A stretch of 64,000 bases of DNA from Cricetomys ansorgei. Lineage: Eukaryota > Chordata > Mammalia > Rodentia > Nesomyidae. Both the position numbers and the translations under genes were made by a program. The first letter of the stretch is position 1; every line of letters starts with the position of its first letter. Positions 11,811 through 22,985 of the stretch are shown here, piece by piece. Location of the stretch: positions 48,188,501 to 48,252,500 of the forward strand of contig JAMJFZ010000107.1 of NCBI GenBank assembly GCA_026225945.1. The letters run 5' to 3'. Under the pieces are notes generated by a model. The model worked only from the letters and a program-made list of their open reading frames with translations. It had not been told where the DNA came from and ran no database searches.

Positions 11811-14335
11811 CCAATTAAATTAAGCATAATTGAAGTCTTGAGACTTGAACTGTAAGTTCATCTGAAGACATTCACCCCTTTCCCCTTTCCCATGTTGATG
11901 AGAAGTTAATTGACCCATTTTTAGAACTTCTTTTAAGAGTTTTATATTTTAATTACTTTTTCTTGATAATCCCATGCATTTCCCTTTTTTCCTTTTACTT
12001 TCTTCTATATTCTGTTTTCCAATGAACATGTTTGGAGTATGTGATTTTTATCCTAGGGAAGTAAAACAGCATTTAGTGGAATTGTCTAAGGTGGATCTAA
12101 TTTACATACATGGCAATGATTGCACTTCTTTGTTTAGCCTGCTCTTTGCTATCTATAAATTATTTACTATACTTACTTGTAAAATGACACAAAAGGTTTT
12201 AACACTGATACTCAAACAAACATGTAATATTTATGTAGCAATTTGATTGTTTTTTTAATGAAATATGCTTTGTCACCATAAGTATATGCCACATTTTCTC
12301 CATGAGCAAATTACTTGAACTTAGTCCATGATTTTGTGAAGATCTTCTGGTTCAATTCCTAACTTACTTTGTTGACTTGTGGTTTTGATGCCAAGTTGAC
12401 TATTAGGGAAATATCTCTTAACGAATTTTCCAACAGTAAGACATTGAAAAAATAAATTAGAACAGTTTAAAAATTAATTGAAATTAATATGCTAGAAAAA
12501 ATAGTTACTACTGTTGTGACAAAGAATTCAGAATAAGTATTACATAATATAGATAATAAATATATATAATAAAATATATAACATATATTATAATGCATAT
12601 TATAATATATGATACAATATATAATATGGTTAAATATAAACATATAATAAATAGTATGGTATATAAGTATATAACAGCAACAAACTCATATACTAACATA
12701 GTGCAAAACTTTTTCCAGACATACTCCAAGAAAACGTGAATACACAATGCATAAACATTAATTAGGAAGTAAAGGTCATTGATCTACAAGAGAGACTTAA
12801 AAAGCATCTCAACATTACTCTATCTCTCCAAATATTAGAAGGTAATGGAAAATTCTGTGCAAAGTTTTGAGACAAAATATGTTTTTCTTCTGTGAAGAGG
12901 ATAAGCATATTCATTTATACAAATTCTGTAAAATATGTATAGTCAAGTCTGGGAGATGGTTGTTGCAGGAGCTATGAGCAATCAAAAAAATATCTACAAC
13001 TATAGCTAGAATGTATTCCTTTAATAAAGAAAGGCATCATATAATCTCAAATCTAGTTTCCTGATATTGTACGCTTTTATTTTATGGATGAGCTGCAGAT
13101 GCAGCAATCAGGGAATTTATAACACTCTCTAAGTTTAAGATTACTATCCACAAGGAAAGCCAATGTGGGTTAGCCAGCGAAAGGCTTACTGACCTCCCCT
13201 GCCTCATGTCCACACTGTGTGAGCATCTCAATGGGCATCTTCTGTCCAGTCCTCTTAATCTTTGTGCATAGTCTATGCTTGTGAGAAGTTATGGATTCCT
13301 CACAAGTAGGCCTAAATCACACAAGCAACAGGAATATACACAACTTAAACCCTGATCTGTTACTGTTTTCTGCAAATGTGTGCGCCAGGGCTTCACAACC
13401 ACTTTATTATCAGTTCCATGATGCATATTGATGTTCGTTTCTATCTCATTTTCTTTTTGAAGCTTGGCAGAGGAGGTAACATTCTTTAAATCTGGAATGT
13501 TCAATTACTATGCAAAATAAATTGAGGGTCTTTCTATGATATAATTCATATTAAATTCAGATGGACTTGAGAAGAATCTTTCATTGAAGCCTTCTTAACT
13601 AGAAAAATATACCAACATTAACTAACTACACCTTGGCTAAGACTCAAATATCTGCTATGACTTAACATGATGTACTAGACCTGTGCCCTCTCTGGAGGTT
13701 TTATGCCACTAATACCAAATTCTTTGTCAGTTTCTCTCCATCCTAACTCCTACACTTTTGTTTATTGTGTTTTACATGTGGCGAACTTTTTATGAATATT
13801 TCCGCAAGAGTTATTCAAAAATATGCTACTGTTTTGTTAACATAAAATATGTGGTTAAGATGTTGACAAAAGGACATGCCAGATGAAGTATGAATAATTA
13901 AATATAGAGGTTTGGTTGCTTTTGGGTGACTTCCAGGCTCTTAACCATATGCCCAGGATTGTGAAAGAAGCATCATGTTTGCAAGCTTATTCTGAGAATT
14001 ACAGATGAAAAAAAAACTTATAACCCACAAAAATTAACTGTATAATTACATAAACTCAATCTTATTATATTATTTTTTTCTTTCGTGACAATCAAATTTG
14101 TTTTCTGTTTGGCAAGAGAAGGTAGAAACCAATTCTTAGTCTTTGCAACATTAAGAACAATTGTAGCAAAATTCTTCAATTCAATAAGAATTTAGGTAAA
14201 ATAAGCCTAATGAGGCAGAAGACTACTTTTCTCAGTTCTGTTGGTTCTTTAGAAAATGATACAGTTGATGCATAACCAATATTGTTTGGCTGGAAAATAC
14301 AATTTTTTACAGTTAAATACACTTCTCTCTCTAAC

Positions 14336-14366
<31 letters not shown>

Positions 14367-14442
14367 CTGTTTATATAGACATTATATAAATGAAATAGAT
14401 ACTTATATTAAACAATTTAAGATCTCATTTTTAACCCAGTTT
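11811..14442. other. AT-rich DNA including a TA-rich block
   Basis: 12538-12680 is almost purely A and T with irregular ATATAA-type units and gives a spurious tyrosine/isoleucine-rich minus-strand frame. 14340-14400 is another TA-rich patch. No gene or transposon recognised in the rest. Confidence 0.5.
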
Positions 14443-14672
14443 TAAGGACTAGGGAGATGGCCCAGTGGGTAAAGCATTCTTGTTCTTTCAGAGGACCAGG
14501 GCTTGGTTCCCAGCACAGACATAGCTGCTCATAGCAATGTGTAACTCCAATACTGGTCACCCTCATCTGGCTTCTGCAGCCACCTGACAAACACATGGCA
14601 CACATATACATATGTAGGCAAACACTCATACATATAAAATACAATAAATACATTTAAAAATAAAACAAAAAA
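14443..14672 (+). mobile_element. B2 SINE, near full length
   Basis: A tRNA-derived B2: 'gggagatggcccagtgggta' (A-box region), 'gcttggttcccagcac' (B-box GGTTCnANNCC region), 'tgtaactccaatactggtc', 'catctggcttctgcagccac', then the 3' tail with CA-rich text, ATAAAATACAATAAATA and an A-rich end. AATAAA-type hexamers in the tail are typical of B2. Confidence 0.88.
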
Positions 14673-15185
14673 TTAGCATCATTTCGAAGCTATGAATTGA
14701 TATTGTTTTGGTACAATGAAAGATTGAGACAATACAATTATGTAAAATTGAGATTTTCTTAATTTAACTTAAAATATTTTCTTCTTTCTACCTTCCTTGT
14801 AAGATAAGAAACAGAATATGTCTCTACACATAGCTTCTCTAAGCAATGACTTCATAATAAATGTCAGAATCAGTGTTTCATGAGAGCAGAGATGCTTTTT
14901 ACCATTGCATAACGTTATCCCAGAATAAGATGAAATGGAGAAAGTTATTTATTACCTTTAATTTTGTTGTACTATAAGTTATAAACCAATTATGGATATT
15001 TTATTTATCAAATAAAATGTATATTGAAATAAGAAAGAATATATTTGCAAAGGTTGTAAAAAAAAAAGAAGGAATGCAAAAAGTTAGTCTATTTGACTCT
15101 TTTAAGTGGAGAGCATTTAGGTTGTTATGTTAAGTGGCAAGGTTCTTAGGACACACACACAAATATTGCTACACATGACTAATGT
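14673..15185. other. AT-rich DNA, nothing recognised
   Basis: No feature beyond an A-run near 15059-15068 and a short CA run near 15152. Confidence 0.5.
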
Positions 15186-15693
15186 TGCAAGCCGGGAATT
15201 TCCCACCATTTGCTAGGAACCATGGGACACCGATGTGATGCAAAAAAAAAAAAAAAAAAGAGCCTTTATCGATACAATTCTGGAACTGGACCAACGCAAT
15301 AGCTCAGCAGCACATCGAGACTATAAGTGAAGGTCCCGATTGATCTGAGCAATGGGTTTATACACAGTTCTTTCAGGGAACTTGTAGTTACAAGATCATG
15401 GAAGTACAGAGTTTACAGTCCATGGAAGTGTACAGCATACACTTTTGTTTGGTCCGTTGCAGTGGACCAAACCACAGGGGTTGCTAAAGAGTTTTGCAAA
15501 CCTATTGACTATATTTCTGATTGACTGTGTCTAGGGGTCTTCTAGGAGACAGGTATATTACTTGGTGGAACAGAGAAGTGTGTGGGGGTCTGAGTCGGGG
15601 GAGCTTTCTCTCAAATTGAGGAAGTTCTCTTGGGAACGGAGAGGCTCCACGGTTGCCTGACAAAAATGGGGAAGTAGGTTTTTGTCCCATTCA
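15186..15693 (-). mobile_element. Solo LTR, class I (gammaretrovirus-like) architecture
   Basis: Read on the minus strand, this block has the order expected of an LTR: a C-rich U3, a TATA motif GTATAAACCC (plus 15353-15366), a poly(A) signal variant ATCGATAAAGGCTC (plus about 15260-15275), a T tract, then GCATCACATCGGTGTCCC as R-U5, and an end in ...GGCTTGCA at plus 15186. The GATAAAG-GCTC-T(n)-GCATC layout resembles gammaretroviral R regions. The left plus-strand border is a TG; the other border, a CA at 15692-15693, is a guess, and no target duplication was confirmed. No internal viral genes flank it. Frames inside it are incidental. Confidence 0.5.
15242..15259. repeat. (A)18 tract in the LTR
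   Basis: An uninterrupted run of about 18 adenines on the plus strand (T on the LTR sense strand), lying between the poly(A) signal and the U5-like sequence of the minus-strand LTR. Confidence 0.95.
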
Positions 15694-15782
15694 CTTAAGC
15701 AAGAGAAATATTTTAAACACTGCATAAAGCCTGCCTTAATATTTTCATTAAACATTTTTCATTACCATACAACACTAATACC

Positions 15783-15830
<48 letters not shown>
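15783..15830. repeat. (GT)n(AT)n microsatellite
   Basis: Eight GT units pass directly into about 16 AT units; TA-rich DNA continues to about 15900. Confidence 0.97.
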
Positions 15831-15833
<3 letters not shown>

Positions 15834-16270
15834 ATGTATGTGTGTGTTATATATTAATATGTACTACTATATATGTAATATATATTAATATGTATTACTT
15901 ATGTTATATGTTTGTTTTTAAAGATTCCATGTAATATTTCATTAATATTGGAAGATACACTATAAAGTCTCACCAACATGACTGTTCAAACAAAAACTGA
16001 ACAAGTATTATACAAATGAACATTTTCAACTGGATGGAGACATGCCCATGAAGCCTCAACTCTACAGAAAGAACTTTAGGCAACTGAGTAAAGCTGGGAG
16101 CAAGAGAGGTGGTTCTCTCCAAGGATAACACACCAATTAGTTGTCCAGTGCTGTAGGAGAAAGAAGGCCTGCCACTGGAACAAGCCCTGAGACCTGCCTG
16201 GACATGTCCAGAGACCAGAAGAGCCACAACAGCAGCCCGCAGTCAATGGGATGCTGGGCTGGGTGGAGGG

Positions 16271-16278
16271 TATAAAAG
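16271..16278 (+). promoter_or_regulatory. TATA box of the solo LTR
   Basis: TATAAAAG preceded by a G-rich stretch, placed as a core promoter in the LTR. Whether it is active cannot be seen from sequence. Confidence 0.65.
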
Positions 16279-16294
16279 GACTTCCCCTTCCTGA

Positions 16295-16300
16295 AATAAA
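16295..16300 (+). terminator. Poly(A) signal of the solo LTR
   Basis: AATAAA, followed within 40 bases by TG- and GT-rich text (CTGTGTTGTTGG) typical of a downstream element. Confidence 0.65.
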
Positions 16301-16700
16301 CAAGTCTGCTTTTTGCTATTTATCTGACTCCCAGCTGTGTTGTTGGTTCTGTGCCAGCTCTTCCCCACCCCTAAGGGTCCTGTGGGTGGGCACGAGCAAC
16401 ACAGTCAGCCCTGAGAACATGCATGCAAGTAACACTATACAGATTGAGTAGGTTATATTTAGAATATATATCATAGCATTGAAGAGAATCAAAGCAGAGC
16501 CCATCACAATATTCCTGAAAAAAATGAGAATACACACACATACACACACATATACACACACATATACATAGATATATATGTATATATATTACAAAAACAG
16601 TGAAAAAAGAGGTTATGAATTTTAAAGGAGAATGGGGATGGGTATATATTAGGTATTGGAACAGGAAAGGAATTGATGTATGTGTTAAACCTTAGAACAA

Positions 16701-17229
16701 TGACTTAAAAGTTTAAGAATGATTAATCATTTAAGTCTTTAACATCTTGCAGAATTCTCTGACATCAGCATCACAACTCTGACATCTACGGCTCAGATAA
16801 CTTTGGATGCCTAATGACGTGGATAGAGTATGAGGATTGAGAATGATGGTTTCTTCTGGTCAGACTTGAAAGTGGATGAAAAGAAACAAAGTTGTTCTAT
16901 AAAAACAGTATTAATCTCATATCACAACCAGGGAAAGACACCCACCTCCAAAAGAACAGAAAGCGTATGACATATACTCCTGATGGATATTGATGCAAAT
17001 GTCTTCAATAAAATACTAGCAAATTGAAAACACTCACGTATCAAGAACTTCACTCATCATAGTCAAGTTGAAATTACCTTTTAAATGCCTCTAATGGGAC
17101 ATTAGTCAGGTTTTATGTCATATGTTCATTCATCACAACACAATAATTCTTCCTTCTGACTCTTCAACTCATCTTAAGTTTTCGGGTGTTCGGGTATGAT
17201 ATGTCTGGCTGTACTTTTATTGATACTGT
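16701..17229. other. Non-coding DNA, nothing recognised
   Basis: No repeat family or gene recognised. Confidence 0.5.
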
Positions 17230-17560
17230 TATTCATCTTACTTGATTGTAATAATTCTTAGAAATCTTTAATCATTATTTCTTTAATGCATTTATCTTTC
17301 TTTTCTCTTTCCTTCTTTAATCCATTTAGTTACATGTAAGTTAGACTATTTTAGATTTTGTCACAAACATTGGCTGTTCTGTATCTTTTGCTTTTTTATT
17401 CTTTCCTTTCGTTTTGCATTTTGTGTTAAAGTTTAATGTTTTCTTTGGTCTGTCCTCACATTCATTGATTCTTACCTTTGTTGTCTCTACTCTTTGTTCT
17501 CTCTCCCACTGTGAGTTTATGCTCAGTTCTGTCCTTACTCTACCTCCACTTTGAATGGCT
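17230..17560 (-). mobile_element. Ancient L1 (L1M-type) fragment
   Basis: Plus-strand text 'ttacatgtaagttagac', 'agattttgtcacaaac', 'tcacattcattgattctta' and 'tgttgtctctactctttg' follows in order the reverse complement of the 3' part of ancient mammalian L1s (TTACATGTATGTTAGAC, GATATTGTCCCACAG, TCAAGTTCACTGATTCTTTC, GTCATCTCCA). Very diverged. The minus-strand 95-codon frame here is not a gene. Confidence 0.4.
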
Positions 17561-17929
17561 GACAATAGGTAAGGGAAAGTAACTTCTTTTAAGTTACCCG
17601 TTTTTACGTTTCTGGAGCTGCAAATCAAGCATGTTTTGGTGAATTTCTATCTTTGACCTTTGTAGTCTTCATTTTCTGATATTGTGAAGTGCCTTAGAAG
17701 GATTTATTTGACTCAGACACCAAGTTAAATTTAGTAAGAAAGAATGGGTACATAGATGCATGCTTGCAGTATGGCTATCATCCTCAACTTTATAATCTAT
17801 TATAATAAAACAAATCCAGCAATAAAATTCTCATAACAATATAGGAAAATTTCTTGCTACCTCTTCTAGGTTAAGAATTATTTACTACCCGTGGGAGTAT
17901 CCTGGAGTTGCAGTGAGGTAGAAAGTGTG
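17561..17929. other. Non-coding DNA, nothing recognised
   Basis: No feature recognised apart from AT-rich text. Confidence 0.5.
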
Positions 17930-18290
17930 CCTAGAACCCTGGAATTCTCATTCTGAGAGCTACAGGTGTTTAGTCCTCCCCTCCACTGCTCTAACTTAAA
18001 GCAAGGCACCACCCCCCGCAAAAGTATGCAATCTGTCAGAATTGTTTAACTGGAGCTGTAACACTTCTCCCTATATAACCATATAAGGTCTCTCTTTCTG
18101 GTCCCCAGAAAATACCTACATCTAGTCTGTGACCCCCAATATGCAAAAGGGGCTGCCTGTCCTAAGCCAATGAACTTTCAGTGGTGTCCCTGGATACGAG
18201 AAGCCCTTTCTTTCACTATATATGTGACTCCATTCCTGCAATAAAATGAGTTAAGCCCTCTGCTGCTCTGGTGAGAATTCTGTACATTCA
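17930..18290 (+). mobile_element. Probable solo LTR
   Basis: A GC-balanced island in AT-rich DNA. CTATATATG at about 18216-18224 sits roughly 20 bases upstream of AATAAA at 18240-18245, followed by a CTCTGCTGCTCTGGTG block like R-U5 of rodent LTRs; an extra TATA-like pair (TATATAACCATATAAGG) lies near 18072-18090. The TATA-to-AATAAA spacing is the same as in the solo LTR at 16.2 kb and the LTRs at 55.9 and 56.6 kb. Ends are not defined and no target duplication was found, so the borders are approximate. Confidence 0.45.
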
Positions 18291-18719
18291 CTCCAGATCA
18301 CTCAAGTTCTTCAATTGAGGGGGATTAATAGATGCCATGGCAAGGGACAGTAGAACTACATCGCAGAAATGTAAGCCACCAAGGAATTTCAAAAAACTAC
18401 AATTATCATCTTCCTTCCAGAAATGTTATGGTGGTCTTGCCATGTTCTCCTCTATGCTATGAAGGACTTGTTCCTTCATAGTTCATTAGCTTCCTTCAAA
18501 ACATTATGTATCAATGGTTAAATAAGCAAATAAATAAAACAAAATGATGTAAATCATTGGATTTGCCATTGGACTTAGGTGAAGATAATGTCTTTTTTGG
18601 GTGAATTTATATAATTGACACAAATATGCAATTAGATCTCAAGTCACCTTTCTTTTTAAAGTCCATTCATTCTGCTTATTATATTTGTTGACTCCCATGT
18701 TGTTTAATGTGTAATGCTT
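18291..18719. other. Non-coding DNA, nothing recognised
   Basis: Unassigned sequence between the probable LTR and the ancient L1. Confidence 0.5.
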
Positions 18720-19560
18720 TCCATTCAGTTCAGTATGGTATTTGAGTTGCTTTTGAGTTTTAGCCTGCACCATAAAGCTGCTGTGAACTTTGCAATTCTA
18801 ATCTTTATAGAGACCTTTGTTTACATGTCTTTTCATCATGTACCTACGACTAGATATTATGATGCGTGTGTTTTTAGCTTTGGTGAAATTATCAAGTGCT
18901 TTTCAAGATTTACATGCAGTTTACTTTTGCTGTAACAGTGGATGGGAATTCCACTTACCCTACCCGGAATAAGCCATTTAGAGCTTGAGGTTGGGATGTG
19001 GCCATCTCAGCTGATTTTTTACAAACATTTTACTAAATAGTTAGGCTGTGCAATTTTTATGCTTATCACTTCTATAACCTCTTTGTATTTTTGACAACTT
19101 TTAATTGCATTAATTTTTCAGTTGTTACTTTTGATAATTATTATCCTGTTTCTAAGACCCTGACTGAATAGGTAACTCACAAATATTTCTTTCCTGGTCT
19201 TTCACTTCTAATTTTTATCTTGTTTACAATGTATTTTGAAGAGACTTTTTTTTCCTTTGATAAATTTTATTTTGCATTGATTGGAGAAAGTTGTAATTTT
19301 AATGAATTTGAACTTTTTATATAGATAATTTTTCATTCATTTAGGTGTTCTTTGCATTATCTCAAAAATGCTTTATTTTTATATTATACAGCTATTTCCT
19401 GACTTTTCTAAGGTTATCCATGAATATTTTAGATTGTTCAAACAGTTGTCAATCAGTCCATCTTCACAGAATTGGTTTCAAATGCCTGAGCTCCAAAATC
19501 CGTGGCTTTTGTATACATCTTGTATACAAAGTGGTGTGGTGCTTTCATACACCCTGCACA
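18720..19560 (-). mobile_element. Ancient L1 (L1M-type) 3' region
   Basis: Text such as 'accataaagctgctgtgaac', 'cttttcatcatgtaccta', 'gaattccacttacccta', 'aataagccattta' and 'caaatatttctttcctggtc' matches in order the reverse complement of the ORF2 end and 3' UTR of old mammalian L1s. There is no intact reading frame; frames at 18714-18935 and 19345-19635 are stop-riddled relics in the wrong strand. Decay is comparable with the copies at 41.2 and 52.4 kb. Confidence 0.5.
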
Positions 19561-22168
19561 TATCTTCCCAAAACAATTGAACTAATACCTCGGTCACTTA
19601 AAATGCATCACATAGCACAAGTATTATGTGAATAGTTCTTATATTGCACTGCTCATGTAATAATATCAATAAAGAGAATCCATATGTGTTCAGGATTGTC
19701 ACAACTAGTGTTTTTCACAAGTATTTTTGATCTGTGAATGCTTATATCTACAGATGTGAAACCCTTGAATACAGACAGTAAACTATACCTTAAATAACAC
19801 TGAAATCTTAGGTAGTAGTGATGCATTAAACTTTTATAACATGGTAGATTTTATCTGAGGATTGTCATTCTGAAGTTTCCTTTTCTAGTGAGATGATTGG
19901 TTTGGTATGCATTTTCTGGCTTCTCAGAATGAGCCAGGACACACTACATTCATTCTAAATGTTCTGATATGGTTTGTGTAACCTTGGCTGCAGTGTGCAA
20001 GTTTTCTGCAGGGATTTAGCCCCTGCAAGGCTGTACCAAATCTAGTAGAGATCTTTATACCAATCACGTACAAGCAGTGCTAGAATGACTCAGTGCATTT
20101 ATATGAGCACATGAATTGGAGAAAAAAAGAGCTTAGGGTAAAGGGAGGAAGTGATGGGGAAGACATAGGGTAGATTTGAACCGAACATTGATACATGTAT
20201 GAAATGCTCAACAGAAATTCTCACTAAGAAAATGCAATTTTGACAAGAAATCTTTGTACTTGTTTTTTTCATTCTTGAAGCTTTCTGTCATTATATTTAG
20301 AGTCTTATGTTGATGAAAGATATTTTTAAGATATATTGACTTTTCTAATGTATTTGCTTAGCATAATTTTATCTTATGATAGATACAACTTATTAATAAG
20401 TGTTCTTGAATGTATGTAAAACTTGGAGAGGATAATCCAATTTCTACTATGCAATAATTTATCTTCAAGATAGTGGAGTTAAAATTAACAGAATAATATA
20501 AAAATTAATATTCATGTTATTGTTTATCTTTATATTTGGTATTGTTTAAAACACAGCATGATAAACTACATGTTTGGTATTTTTTCCTCTTTTAAAAATG
20601 GCCTTCCTTTTCTCCAGAATTAAATTATTTTTCTCTTTTCAAGCATTATAGGTAAGTATTATGTAATGAATTTATTTACATTTCTTAATAGGCTACATAA
20701 TGATACACAATTTAAATATTTAGTATAATTATGTATTCTTATCCTTATAGTCATTTTCACAGGCATAGAATTGAAATAAATTTTGAGGTAAGTTCCAGGA
20801 AAAAATGACTAATATTAATTGAACTCACAGGATGCTGATGGTGTACAAATTTGACAGCTATTTCTGTCTTATTTAGTTACATTTTGAGAATGAGAAAGGT
20901 AGAAACAAAATTAAAAGAAATCCATTATCAATGGTAATCACGAGGCTGAAGGAGAAAATCATTTCATATTCTTCAGATAATATATACTGGTATCATTGTT
21001 CTTCCAAAAACACATCGCTAAGCAACTGATAAAAAGGAAGCCACCATGTTGTTTCCTCTCTATCTGTTTTGATAGTTAAGATTTCTAACACACTTATACA
21101 CCAGATTCATAATGACTAACATATTCTTACTACAAGTTTGTAGTTCAGTCCTCTCTGAGAAGAGGAGAAAAACGTAACTACCTTAGATTTTATTTTTTTA
21201 GATGAAACAAGACACAATATCAATTCCAAAACATTCAAGCAGCATCATTCAATAACTTTATCACCCCTTTTCTTTGAAATTATATTTCTGGTCATTTCTG
21301 GTTACTAATAGTCTACTATGACTTTCTGTTTTATTAATTTATTTAATTTTTTGTAATATTACATAGTTTCTATAACTATATTTTAAGGCAGCATAGGTTT
21401 TGCAATTGCTCCAAAATATTTTACCTTTTATCTGGACAAATAGGTGGCTTTTCTTTATATGTTGATTAAGATGTATCTGATATCTTTATAAAATTGAAAT
21501 GTTGCTTTAAACATTGTTTGCCTTTGCCTAATTTATTTGGGGTACTATTTTTAGTAAGGACAGGAAAAATATATCCAAATGAGCATAATTTTTTGGAATT
21601 TTAATGTAATTATTTTAATGTTTAAGTGATTATAGATTACTCATAATTTAACTTCAAACACATATGTAAACATATGCCATGATTTGTTTCATAAAATTAA
21701 ATTAAAATGATTAAGAAAATTTCTACTTAGAATAGATGACATCACATATGTTAGAAAATCACCCAAACTTATTAAAATGAGAAATTACTAATGAAATTTT
21801 GAATCTGATTTATTCCGTTCCTAAAAGATTATAAATGAATTAAGAGCAGATAAATTCTGGTAATTTAAATAATTTGTTATAACCAATGAAAAATATTTAA
21901 CTGTAAAATTAAAATTATTTTATATTTGGAAAAAATATATGTTATATATCGTCCAATTTTCAACATTGGGCATGATTTTACATATATATATATGTGTGTG
22001 TATGTGTGTGTGTGTGTGTCCAAACATCCTTGTTTTCCTTGGAGATTCTAAAAAAAGGGATATTCTTACCTGGGTATGCAAATTGAGGAGTTGTCATTGC
22101 AAATGGGAATTGGTTCACTCTGTGTTCATTGTTATAAAGTTATTTCACAAGCTATAAAACCAAATTTC
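19561..22168. other. AT-rich, repeat-poor DNA
   Basis: About 2.6 kb with no SINE or LTR that I recognise. A (TA)n(TG)n microsatellite lies at 21981-22019. Confidence 0.5.
21981..22019. repeat. (TA)n(TG)n microsatellite
   Basis: Six or so TA units followed by TG units with one TA interruption. Confidence 0.95.
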
Positions 22169-22304
22169 TCAGCTTCCTATGGTGACACATGCCTTTATTC
22201 CAAGACCTGCAGAGGCAGGTGAATCTCTGGGAGGTCAAGTCAAGCCCTGTCAACATGATGAGATCCTGCCTCAAATATAGTAAACAAAGAAACAAACAAA
22301 TAAG
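22169..22304 (+). mobile_element. B1 SINE, diverged
   Basis: 'cttcctatggtgacacatgc', 'ctttattccaagacctgcag', 'aggcaggtgaatctctggga' and 'gatcctgcctcaaatatag' follow the B1 order from A-box to A-rich tail; the tail continues as AAACAAAGAAACAAAC. The internal 'caagccctgtcaacatg' replaces the usual 'cagcctggtctacatag'. Confidence 0.75.
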
Positions 22305-22756
22305 TATTTTTCTCTTTATGTAATCCCAGTCTTTTAGGCAGAAGATAAGGATCCACAAAATTCACATGTACATATGTTATCCTGGTCTGAAACTGGGCAC
22401 GAGAGAAAATTATCTCTTTCCTTCTAAAACAGAGCACTTCTAACTCTAACCATGCCAAGTATTCATGAGCAGATTTTAAGAAGGATATAGATGGACAATC
22501 CTTGCATAAACGGAGACTTGGATGTATCTTCTAGATGTTCCTCTGGTAGGCAAGAGGGAGCTACTTCTGAAGGACAAGAGATTCAGAGCAATATAGGTGC
22601 CTGGTTTGATTGTAGGAACCTTGTCTGATATGCTAATGGAGCACCCTAGACTCAAGACTCAGTCTATTACATACTTGTGGAATAAATAGAACACTATACT
22701 AGATAGATAGTGAGCACTGAACAGTATGATTTTAAAATCGTAGAAAGGAAAACAAT

Positions 22757-22915
22757 GGAGATGGGGAGTTAGCTCAATGGGTAAAGTGCTTGCTACACAA
22801 ACATAATGACATGAATTCAAATCTCCAGAACCCACATGAAACTCAGTGAAGTAGTACATGCTGGTAATCTTGTGTTTCTGTAATGAGAGAGGCAGAAGAG
22901 AAAGAAAGAGATAAA
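22757..22915 (+). mobile_element. B4 SINE, 3' truncated
   Basis: 'ggggagttagctcaatgggt', 'aaagtgcttgctacacaaac', 'ataatgacatgaattcaaat', 'ctccagaacccacatgaaac' give the ID-like tRNA head of B4; 'gtagtacatgctggtaatct' begins the B1-like half, which then decays into AG-rich sequence. Confidence 0.7.
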
Positions 22916-22920
22916 GGAAA

Positions 22921-22985
22921 GGCATATTGGATGGTTTGGAGGGAGGAAAGGGGAAAATGACTTAATTATTAGCTCAAAAATAAGA
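22921..22985 (+). mobile_element. Lx-type L1 tail fragment
   Basis: 'ggatggtttggagggaggaa', 'aggggaaaatgacttaatta' and an A-rich end match the terminal part of the rodent repeat described at 15890-16700. Confidence 0.5.

Larger units (their letters stand above)
16152..16401 (+). mobile_element. 250-bp solo LTR nested in the Lx-type tail
   Basis: The element starts TGTAGGAG and ends CAACA, so has TG...CA ends. Flanking text joins cleanly when it is removed. The six bases before it (CAGTGC) and after it (CAGTCA) match at four positions, compatible with a decayed 6-bp target duplication, which would point to a class II (ERVK) element. It has a TATA box, a poly(A) signal about 18 bases downstream, and a GT/TG-rich stretch after that. 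There is no internal retroviral sequence, so it probably arose by LTR-LTR recombination. Confidence 0.75.
15890..16700 (+). mobile_element. Lx-type L1 3' tail, interrupted by a solo LTR
   Basis: Before the LTR: 'agtctcaccaacatgactg', 'gaagcctcaactctacag', 'ccaaggataacacaccaatt', 'agttgtccagtgc'. After it: 'cagtcagccctgagaacatg', 'caagtaacactatacagatt', 'taggttatatttagaa', an internal CA/TA microsatellite (16531-16590), and 'gaaaaaagaggttatgaatt'. In order these match a rodent repeat that I associate with Lx-type L1 3' ends. The second half of the same repeat occurs on the minus strand at 62553-62720. The family name is tentative. Confidence 0.6.

Noticed and set aside
13060..13140. Possible MIR (TTTATTTTATGGATGAGCTGCAG)
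   Set aside because: Only one short block resembles MIR and the flanks do not continue the match.
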